Assembly: GCA_018873245.2 (NCBI GenBank) | Contig: JAEMBT020000009.1 | Coordinates: 1,426,001-1,490,000 of the forward strand | Length of the DNA stretch: 64,000 bases | Direction: 5' to 3' | Source of the DNA: Archegozetes longisetosus | Taxonomy: Eukaryota > Arthropoda > Arachnida > Sarcoptiformes > Trhypochthoniidae | In this document: positions 1-8,762 of the stretch, in pieces | How positions within the stretch are numbered: the first letter of the stretch is position 1 | How the letters are laid out: every line of letters starts with the position of its first letter | Translations under genes and position numbers: made by a program | The notes under the pieces: model-generated | The model's input: the letters and a program-made list of their open reading frames with translations, nothing else | Database searches by the model: none | What the model was told of the DNA's origin: nothing

Positions 1-558
1 TTTTTATTAATGGAAGAATTATTGTTGTTTTGTAGTTATTAAAAATGGCATTGCGATTAAACAATTTAATACAGAACTGGAGAAATTAGTCAATTCGTTA
101 ATTTTCTAAAGCTTTGAACCTTCAATAAATATATGAAAGATTGATTCTCTCGTCGGATGAAAACTGATTCGATTGTTAGATCTCCATATAATGTTGCAAT
201 GTGAAAAAGTTGAGTAATTTCTGTGACACACCGCAACGAACTTCTCTAAAACAATGATTGGCAATGACTACTTCAAAACATTACCAATAACTTAGAACTA
301 TTATCAAACAAAGAAACACCCTATCAATGAAAACAATACCTATTAAGCGATAGGTCATAAGCGAGTCAAATTTTGACAATAGTCCTATCGATCATAACTA
401 CTAGTCATCCGGATACCCCAATATCTAATCAATTGTAGTTTCAAATATTTTAGTATCTATGCCTAACTAATTATCTCTTGGAGGGTCATCTCTTAGTTAT
501 AATCAATGTTTTTCCACTCAGTCGTTTGATCCAAGGCTTGGCACGCAAGAAAAATCAA
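1..558. other. Upstream non-coding DNA
   Basis: AT-rich sequence before the first gene. No coding region, RNA gene or clear repeat was recognised. It probably holds distal regulatory DNA of the gene at 678. Confidence 0.5.
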
Positions 559-576
559 TATAAAATCAATATAAAA
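559..576 (+). promoter_or_regulatory. Candidate TATA boxes for the chitin-binding fusion gene
   Basis: Two TATAAAA motifs lie at 559-565 and 570-576, about 100-120 bp upstream of the start codon at 678. The distance fits a short 5' untranslated region. This is inferred from motif and position only. Confidence 0.45.
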
Positions 577-677
577 GCTATTCGCTTGATTTGGTTTAGA
601 ATAAAGAACACTTTAGAATTAGAACAAATAACTTTTTACTTAATTTTTCTATTTGTGCAAACGATTTCACTACAAAA

Positions 678-2143
678 ATGAGATCAATATTAACGTTTTT
701 ATTATTTTTGACAACTTTCGGTAAGAAAATCTTCGGAGAATATTAATAGAAAAAGTTTGCAAAACTTTTGGTTAATATTGAAATTGTTTGCTTAAACTCC
801 ATCTGTTTTATTTGCAGAACTCATCATTGGCCAAAATTTCGTATGTAAAGAAGATGGACTTTTCCCGGACCCGAAAGATAAACACCGATTTATCGAATGC
901 TCGAATGGTAGAGCTTTTCCCTTTGAGTGCGCGGGCGGTACTGTTTTCAATGCAACTGAGAAACAATGCATTATCGACACCGGTATGAAAGAACACATTT
1001 TGAAGATATATAAATTGTGTTTACAATTTATGTTAATCTTTGATTAGATGAAACTGGTTCAACACCAGGTCCATCAGAGAGACCAACTAATTTCACAGCA
1101 ACTGGATTTCCAACTGCTTCGCATGTTATCACTTCTGGAACACCAATCTTTCATACAACTGGTCAGCCAATTTCGTCAGTTAGACCCTCAAACCCACCAA
1201 CAACTGGTCAGCCAATTTCGTCAGTTAGACCCTCAAACCCACCAACAACTGGCTATCCAATTTCATCAGCTGGGCCTTCAAACCCACCAACAACTGGTCA
1301 TCCAATTTCGTCAGTTAGACCCTCAAACCCACCAACAACTGGCTATCCAATTTCATCAGCTGGGCCTTCAAACCCACCAACAACTGGTCATCCAATTTCG
1401 TCAGTTAGACCCTCAAACCCACCAACAACTGGCTATCCAATTTCATCAGCTGGGCCTTCAAACCCACCAACAACTGGTCATCCAATTTCGTCAGTTAGAC
1501 CCTCAAACCCACCAACAACTGGCTATCCAATTTCGTCAGCTAGACCCTCAGACCTACCGACAACTGGTCATCCAATCTCATCAGCAGGGCCTTCAAACCC
1601 ACCAACAACTGGCTATCCGATCTCATCAGCTAGACCCTCAAACCCACCAACAACTGGCTATCCGATCTCATCAGCTAGACCCTCAAACCCACCAACAACT
1701 AGTTATCCAATCTCATCATCTAGACCCTCAAACCCACCAACAACTGGTAACCCAATTTCATCCAGAGGTCCACATAGCGGCTGGGAATATACTAAATTAG
1801 CAATAGAGAATGCATTATTCCATTTGAAAGATTACATGAGGAATGTTATACACGATGCCAACCAATTGATTAGTGATCCGAAAGAAGAACCAATTAGATT
1901 AATAAAGAAATCAATTGATTCTACAATTTTAAACATTGAAGATGTAAGTTATGCAATAAATGGTGCTTTAAAGTTTAGCAAGTTTTATTTTCTTTTTCTC
2001 ATTTAAAGCTCGAAAACCAGATTTCTGCCGAACTGAAACAAGTTCATAATCCTGAAGATAAGTTCTTTTTAGAGGAATCGGCCAACACTTTATCTCTGTA
2101 TAAGAAAAATTTGAAAGAGCTGACGGACAAGTTAAAAGCTTGA
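678..2143 (+). CDS. Secreted chitin-binding / Pro-Thr-Ser repeat / helical-bundle fusion protein
   Basis: Four exons (678-720, 818-982, 1048-1943, 2009-2143) give 412 residues; all junctions are GT-AG and keep frame. Residues 1-19 look like a signal peptide. Residues 24-65 carry Cys24, Cys42, Cys52 and Cys65, with DPKDKHRF between the first two. The spacing (17, 9 and 12 residues) and this motif match the four-cysteine chitin-binding type 2 domain of mite group 23 allergens (Der p 23 type). Residues 106-300 are thirteen 15-residue repeats (TTGxPISSxxPSNPP type), likely O-glycosylated and mucin-like. Residues about 315-412 start at a GPxxxW motif and form an amphipathic helical module like those in the genes at 2920 and 8763. 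Its phase-0 intron lies at the same place as theirs. The protein probably binds chitin of peritrophic matrix or cuticle and presents the helical domain; that role is inferred. Start choice rests on the signal peptide. Confidence 0.82.
818..982 (+). other. Chitin-binding type 2 (peritrophin-A-like, four-cysteine) domain exon
   Basis: One exon encodes almost exactly this domain, with introns in phase 1 on both sides, so it is a symmetric, shufflable exon. The DPKD motif and the aromatic residue before the second cysteine (RFIEC) are typical of mite group 23 proteins. Insect peritrophin-A domains usually have six cysteines; only four are present here. Confidence 0.8.
1155..1769 (+). repeat. 45-bp coding minisatellite (13 full copies plus a partial one)
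   Basis: The unit starts ACAACTGG and repeats every 45 bp from 1155 to 1739, then decays into the unique C-terminal coding region. Copies 3-8 alternate between a GHPISSVRP and a GYPISSAGP version, so a 90-bp higher-order unit was amplified. The period is a multiple of three, so copy-number change would keep the frame. Confidence 0.95.
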
Positions 2144-2170
2144 ATCATATTTGCATAGATTCTGATTATG

Positions 2171-2176
2171 AATAAA
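2171..2176 (+). terminator. Polyadenylation signal AATAAA
   Basis: AATAAA lies 28 bp after the stop codon of the chitin-binding fusion gene, followed by an overlapping second A/T-rich signal. Confidence 0.65.
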
Positions 2177-2831
2177 ATAAAATTTTGAACAAAAAACTGA
2201 AAAATATCAATTTTTATTCTAGTATTTCTTAAATTGAAATGTCCAATATTCAGTTACTTATGTTGATAAACATCTAGACTCGTGTGCACACTTATGCGTA
2301 AGCCTAAGTCTAAAGTTAGGTTTCAATTTGAAATATGCATAAGTTTCAAGACGATTTTCGAGTCTTAAAGTCTGAAAAATACAAATTAAAAACATATAAA
2401 TAGCCTTTCCAACTTTTACATTAAAATAACAATTACCAGTTTTGTACAGAATTCATACACATTTAAGTATTAAAGAAATTTAGCGACTGATCAGAGACTA
2501 TGATTATGGGGCAAAAGCTTTGCAATATGCAGGATATATTTAAAGAGAATCATTTCTCTTGAAAAGAAAACCATTTTTTCTCAATCTAATCACTTATTTA
2601 ATTAAGTGTTTTGCTATAGCTTTAAGAGATTATAACTTTGCTGATTGCATTAATACAGTTATGTATCCTATTCTGTTAACCAAACACTAGTGCCAGTATC
2701 TGATATAGTCAAGTCAAAATCTATAACCGGTATTGAAAAACATAAAACAATTGCTTTATCAACAAACTTTTTTATAACTATTACAAAATAGGAACAATTT
2801 CCTTAAACTTTATTCCCACGATTACTAGTAC
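2177..2831. other. Intergenic AT-rich DNA
   Basis: No gene, repeat or RNA was recognised between the first two genes. The right end holds the promoter of the gene at 2920. Confidence 0.5.
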
Positions 2832-2838
2832 TATAAAA
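2832..2838 (+). promoter_or_regulatory. TATA box of the two-module helical gene
   Basis: TATAAAA, followed at once by a second TATAAAA (2841-2847), lies about 80 bp before the start codon at 2920. Confidence 0.55.
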
Positions 2839-2919
2839 CTATAAAAATGAGATTTAAATAAAATAGAAAACGTAGCAGTTTTCGGTTTTTAAGCTAACAA
2901 ACACTTAAACTCTGTAACG

Positions 2920-4026
2920 ATGAAAGGTTTAATTGGATTTGTTTTGTTGCTCGCGTCCACTTATGGTAAGAAGAAATCAAACATACTTTCGATATTCTTA
3001 CCATTTTTCAATTATTTATTCATTGTTTATATAAGTTTTGGCCCAGGAAACAACAACTCTATCTTTCGGGCCATACGAATGGAATTACTTTCAGAGTCGA
3101 GTTCAGAACACTCTTAATGATGTCCAGCTCAGAGTTCAGAGGATAAAGAAAGAAACGGAAACTCAACCTGAAAGGAAAGTTTTGGAAATCGAAGCAAGTC
3201 TTCACGCTGTTGCTGAGGTATATCAATGTTTTAGTTTTATAGTTTAAAGTCGATAAAAATATTTCATCAACTTTTTGAGAAGCAATTTAACCACTATTTC
3301 GTGAACTAGTTTTTAATGTTCAATACTTTATATTTTTGTTTCTTTCAAAGTCTATGTATAAGAAAATGTTGTCAATCAAATTCTAACATATGTCGACTTA
3401 AAACTTATACAGATTGAGAGAATGATTCAGGAAGAGTTCAAAATTCTTAGTAATCTGAACAATTCACAAAAAGAATTTATTGAGAGATCAAAAAACTTGG
3501 CTCTAAAACTCAAACAGGAATTGATTGACTTGAGACAAAAGATTAAGCCACATATCAATGGAGTTTGTAAGAGTCTTATTATCATTAAAAAGGCATAGGT
3601 TAGTAAAAAGTGCTAAAATTTGTCACTTTTTAAGACTATGACGAATCATCAACTGAATATCCGTGGGGTCCATACAAATGGGCAGAACTCCAACTGAAAA
3701 TTCAACGATTGATCTCAACTATCGAGAAAAGAGTGCGTCTTATTGGACAACAAATTAAGATCAATCCCGAGAGAAATGGTTTAGAATCGCTAGAGATTGA
3801 TTTAGAACTGACTGCTGTTGAAGAGGTACTAAATTGATTTGAATTATGAGGAATTTCTGCGATTAATTAATTTTTGTCTAAACAGCTCGAAAGCATGATT
3901 AAAAATATTGCCGATTCCACAAACTTAAATCCCATTCAGGAGGCATTCGTACGAGCTTCGAAAGCTATTGGTCTTAAGTTGAAGCAGACTTTGATTGACT
4001 TAAAATCCAAAGTCAAACAATTATAG
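2920..4026 (+). CDS. Secreted protein with two tandem helical-bundle modules (group 5/21-like)
   Basis: Five exons (2920-2965, 3036-3217, 3413-3566, 3635-3825, 3886-4026) give 237 residues in one continuous frame. Residues 1-18 are a signal peptide ending VLAQ. Two repeats of about 100 residues follow, at about 26-124 and 134-237. Each begins with GPYxW (GPYEWNYF, GPYKWAEL), and each has a phase-0 intron in mid-module just before IER or LES. Each ends with L-K-L-K-Q-x-L-I-D-L. They are Lys/Glu-rich, amphipathic and cysteine-free, consistent with three-helix bundles. Length and heptad layout resemble mite group 5/21 (Blo t 5-like) proteins, which have a single such module; this assignment is by pattern and needs a profile search. 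It lies 0.8 kb downstream of the gene that carries the same module fused to a chitin-binding domain. Function is unknown; gut or secretory expression would be usual for the family. Confidence 0.8.
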
Positions 4027-4072
4027 ATATAGCATTTATGTTAACTTTTCGTTTTTGTCAAAAGTCATTGTT

Positions 4073-4078
4073 AATAAA
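4073..4078 (+). terminator. Polyadenylation signal AATAAA
   Basis: AATAAA lies about 47 bp after the stop codon of the two-module gene. Confidence 0.6.
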
Positions 4079-6238
4079 TTTTATTTTGCAAATTTCTCAT
4101 TAATCATATATTTCAAATAATTAACTAAATATGAGCTCAATTTTAATTCGATTTAGTGTTTATTCATTATTTTAATATTTTGAAAGATCAAATTATAAAA
4201 TCTCAGTGTTGATTAGCAATTATTTAATTCGCATTCAAAGCCATGTTGCAAGTCAATTTTTATTTCAAAGTTTGACAATTATTAAATGAGTGAAAAATAT
4301 GTAAACTTTCAAAAAAATATCAAGTATTAAATCGGTAGTCATATAATATCAAAATTTTGATTCTGAATGGAAACTAATTTCTAGGCACATACATGATTTA
4401 CAGTGAGGCACTTCACAAATAGTGACTCGAGCTCAAACGGCAGGGATTCCATCATAATAAATGCAATGCATATTGAGACTATGACCATACGATAATGATG
4501 TTCACTTCACTTGATCTTACTATTTGATTGAGGTCTCTAACTGTATGTCTCAATTTCTATGGGTGAGCCCATATTTAGCTTATTTTTCTTTTGTTATCAT
4601 GAATATTCCTAAGGCTAAACTAAAGAGTGAAAGAGAAGTTCCTTAATAATATTAGTCCAGCCTTACAGACACGTGGAAAATAATTTTTTCTTAAATCGCT
4701 GAAAATCACTAGAAAAAAGTAGCTTCACCATCTATTGATTTAAATTTCAAAATTTCGCTTATATTCTAATTGTTTTTGTAGCGTTTCCGGTATGACATAG
4801 CACCATCATGATAACATGAAAGTCGTAGCATAATTTCTTAAAGGATTATTTGTTGATGCTGTACCGATTATATCTGAGTCGACGGATGAACAAATAGGTG
4901 AATAGATATATTTCTCATCGTTTTTAAAATTTCGACTTAGTGTTTCCTCGGTTCACAAATAGATTATTTTAAATGTGTACCTGACATGGTCTTCGAGTAT
5001 AATAATGATTAAAACTATATATCAACTGAATCCTCCTCAGCTTCGGCCTTGTAGAGCGCTATATTCAAAAAACCTTGGATATTTAGTTTTATAATAAAAA
5101 TATATTTCTATTGATTTTTGAAAACATTAGTATAATTTCTAGGTCAAAATGAAACCTTTCTTGATTATCTCTAATAGTTTTCAAGTGATAGAGTTCTAAA
5201 GTTTTAAACTTTGAAAATATCAAGGTTATAAGAAGAACCATATATTACATTAAGCTTCTCTATCTACAGAAACATTTTCAAATAATTGAGACAATAAGGA
5301 CGTGGAGTTTTGTTGCGAAGTATGATATGGTCTTAAATGATAACTCGATCATATGATGTGCACTTCATTATAAAACACATTTAGCTAATCAATGACAAAG
5401 CTTAATTTTTTTGCTAAAACTCACGTTTTATTTTATCGACTATTACTGCAAAATTCAAAACTAGTAACTTCTGGAACAATTCTAAATAAAGTAAGGAATA
5501 CACTTTTTATTATCTATAACATATCGTAAATGTACAATATATCTATCGTTTAGATCCGCAAAAACCTAATTTGGCGCCTTTAAGCATTCACAATTAATAT
5601 ATTCATTGAAGATAGCAGTAAATCCTTGTCAGACATTGAAATAAGTTACAGTGAAGTTTTAAATTGCGATGAAAATGTTTAAAATTTTATCAAGTCCAAT
5701 AATTTAAGGAAGGTATATACAGTACTTTCACCAGAAGGGCTGGGCACAGGCCCTACAGCTTCAGTTTTAAGAGTTGTCTGAGTTGAGTACATAATAATGT
5801 AATCTTAAAAGTAACGGTTTGATAATAATAGAATTGGAAAATGATGATAGAAAGGCCAACATTCATCAAGTGAAAGTTGAAAAAAACATTTCATAGGGGG
5901 ATCATAGCACAATATTTGACAATTGTTTCTAATAAGTCTAAAGTCATAGGGAGACCATAGGATAAAATTTTAATCTGAAACTTTATACCAGCGCTGAAGG
6001 CCTGAGGTATTACTTCAAAACTGGAGAGGTGACCCTGAATATTACAACTAATTGTCTGAAGTCTATATTAAAATAAGTTATTTTGATATAAGTTAACTCG
6101 GAAATTTGAGACAAATGCAACTGTGTGGCATTTGTGTTTATCGAAAAATCTATAGGGATGTTTGAAATTTTCTATTCAGTTCTTGAAATTATTAAAATTT
6201 AAATTAGGGATAGTTTCATTTAGGTCCCGTTTCCAATC
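4079..6238. other. Intergenic DNA without a recognised gene
   Basis: AT-rich sequence with no supported open reading frame. A small imperfect GC-rich palindrome lies near 5738-5755 (GGGCTGGGCACAGGCCC). The stretch may contain old transposon debris. Confidence 0.4.
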
Positions 6239-6717
6239 TTAGACTTTCGTCACAACTGTAGGGTAAAATATTCCCAAGTTTGACTTTAAAAATATAGCTA
6301 AAATCAACAAAATTTCGTGACTTCTTAAGAATTTAGGTATTCCTTAGTCATATATCTGACTTTAGTTGACTAAAAATATGGTTAATTAAGACTTATAACT
6401 TTATTTTTAAAAAGATTTTTCTGGAAACATGTCTTTCTGAGGACAGAAATTTGCCCTAACATCGCAATGCTTTGTATTTACTATGTGTCTCAGTGTTGTG
6501 ATGTCGCTACTAGCGATTTGAACCACTGATGAACCACAAAAGCTGTAGCAGATAACTAGAAATTAATAAATTAGTAAATTAAAAATTTTTAAACGAGGGC
6601 TAACCTCGGTTCTGATAGCATTTGGACTAACCTAGAACAGATATAGTGAGGAAGACGTGGGGTAACATTTTACCCCACAGTTAATTTTACGTTTTCGGAA
6701 GTTGTGACGAGGGATAA
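6239..6717. mobile_element. MITE-like element, copy 1
   Basis: About 480 bp whose ends are inverted copies of TTATCCCTCGTCACAACT; the right end is exact and the left end has diverged. The interior matches the element at 15699-16138 along its whole length. It contains shared stretches such as AACATGTCTTTCTGAG and GCATTTGGACTAA. No transposase is encoded, so it is a non-autonomous inverted-repeat element. Confidence 0.75.
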
Positions 6718-7375
6718 TGATAGTTCCATATTCGAAACCATAACAGGTTAAGCTTATGTTTCCTTGTGTTTTTGTTCTATATCTCCGAAAACTATCTCGG
6801 AGCTTTAGCCACCAAATTTCACAGTCAATGGATAATTAAAACGACTTTTATATCAAAATTTTCGTTCGAAGATCAAAGTTTCCTCTGACTAAGGAAGACA
6901 CTCATTAATAATAAGTTAAAAATTATTATTTAAATGATTTACAAATAATAGGTTACAAAATAAGAGATAAAATAATTAAATCAATTCTTTTTACTAATTT
7001 TTGTAAAGATTAATTGAAAATTTAATAAAACTAATAGATATATAGAATACAAGCCATACATTCTAAGAACATTGAACAGGTGGAAATATTTACTTTGTTA
7101 TGATCTAACAATAGATCAATAAATTTAGTTTATCAGAGAAATTTATTTCTTTTATAAAGTACTTGACAATTGAGATCAACAAAATATTTGTTCTGTATTA
7201 TTGTGAAAATTAATAAAATAATTTGTAATAGAGTTGAGTAAGGCATGTACATCCTTGAAGATCTCGGAAAATCAGATAACAGCCTTAGGTTTTGTGCCTT
7301 AAGGTAGTATAAGATTGGAAAGAAAGTCTTTACGACTTTCACCAATAAACCACCATTAACAAGCCTGATATAAAC
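6718..7375. other. Intergenic AT-rich DNA
   Basis: No supported gene. A 70-codon antisense frame at 7133-7345 has neither a signal peptide nor a family motif. Confidence 0.4.
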
Positions 7376-7605
7376 TAAGGGAGTATTGGTTAGGTCGTTT
7401 TGCGGTTATGTCTGAGGGGGCAAAAGTGGTCGGGTTCGAGTCGGAAGTGGTCAAGTATGGTATCAATATGTTCGGCTCTACGAACTGAATTCAATAATGT
7501 ATCACACTCTAGAGTAGGGGGTCGGAAACCCCTTTGGACCCATTAGCCCGGATTCACTCGCAATGCCTCATGTGGAGTTGATCTGAAGACATGGCTTAAA
7601 AACTG
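7376..7605 (+). mobile_element. tRNA-derived SINE-like element
   Basis: This roughly 230-bp stretch is far more GC-rich than its surroundings. GGTTCGAGTCG at 7433-7443 matches the RNA polymerase III B-box in ten of eleven positions. About 48 bp upstream lies a weak A-box-like TGGTTAGGTCG. No full tRNA cloverleaf could be folded. Downstream is a hairpin, AGGGG...CCCCT, at 7516-7533. The layout fits a tRNA-related SINE head with an unrelated body. No second copy was seen in the window. Confidence 0.5.
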
Positions 7606-8665
7606 ATTATCACTAGATATCAAAATTAATTCCAGAAGAAAATTGTAGACGAATAATACATTTATGGAAATACAACTAAAATTGACTTGTAAACATAATC
7701 AATCCCTATAAAAATAAGGTTAATTGAAATATGGTCAAAATCCATAGATTTTCTTTCCATCGTTATATATAAATTCTTAAATTTAAGATAACTAGTAAAT
7801 TTTAATAAACTCCATAATTTCGTCGTGAGAAATAATACTAATATAGAATTTATTCAAGATTTCGGTATTTTATGGATAAAAGTGAACAAAAGTTAGAAAA
7901 TTGTGAATTAAGGGGAATTTTTGAAAGATATAGCCTAACTATTCTAAAAATGTTATTAAAAGATTCATATAAGAGAAAATTTTGGCTTAAATCTGATGAG
8001 CGTTGGTCACCTATATTATTCTAAAACACACCTTCTGGCTTGAATTTTGTTTTCCCTAATCTCTTAGCTCACTGTACAACACAACGATTTGAGCAATTTT
8101 GGCTGCTTAACCCTTCAAAAAACTTTTTCATGTGTACTAATATTTTATAATCTAATTGCGGAATAGAGCATGAAATTGTAAAATCTTGACCCCCTTTCCT
8201 TTGCACTCTGGCAAAGGTCCGTTTCGAGTACCTCCCGTTTCCCAAAAATCTCTCTTCAATCTCACGCAGCTTTCGGACTTTAACACGAGCTAATATCAAA
8301 ATAATTGAACAGGCTACTTTACAATGTCAATAAAAGGATTTAGTTAAAGTATTTTTCTAAAATTGTCCCTAAAGACTCTTACATATATCCAACTTTCAAA
8401 ACAGATTTCTTTAATTTTGAAAATATTAAATGATGAATTTTTTTGCATGAATCCGCGTGGAAAAAGATCCATCGTGACATTCTCTTTTTCTCCTGCTTCC
8501 CACGAGACTCGAGTGAATCCCTCTGAGAAATTCTCTTCTTCTATTATAGTCTAAGATAGTTTCAATTGTAGCATTAGTGTCATATGTGTCAATGATGTTA
8601 CAAAATAACAGATGGATTCTTAAAAATATTCTCACGCACAAGTTTATAGCGGATCTACAAACTAG
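7606..8665. other. Intergenic DNA upstream of the three-module gene
   Basis: No supported gene. Two less AT-rich patches (about 8180-8290 and 8450-8530) are open on the minus strand (8069-8299 and 8426-8728). Neither shows a signal peptide, known motif or matching splice signals. Confidence 0.35.
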
Positions 8666-8673
8666 TATAAATA
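8666..8673 (+). promoter_or_regulatory. TATA box of the three-module helical gene
   Basis: TATAAATA lies about 90 bp upstream of the start codon at 8763. Confidence 0.6.
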
Positions 8674-8762
8674 GAAAGTAATAACTATTATTAGATATAT
8701 CTAGAGTTGTATCATAGTTTAACCTCATAGTTAATCACAGTTAAAGCTCAACTATTCTCAAA

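Noticed and set aside
792..998. Antisense frames over the chitin-binding exon
   Set aside because: They are shadows of the plus-strand exon, and the cysteine pattern exists only on the plus strand.
1155..1769. CRISPR-like array
   Set aside because: The 45-bp units are directly adjacent with no unique spacers and are translated as a protein repeat.
1048..1800. 250-codon Gln/His/Leu-rich frame as the main protein
   Set aside because: Splice phases from the signal-peptide and chitin-binding exons put translation in another frame, which continues into the C-terminal helical module through further valid introns.
7376..7450. Functional tRNA gene
   Set aside because: The B-box is good but the T-arm and acceptor stems do not pair and no anticodon arm was found.
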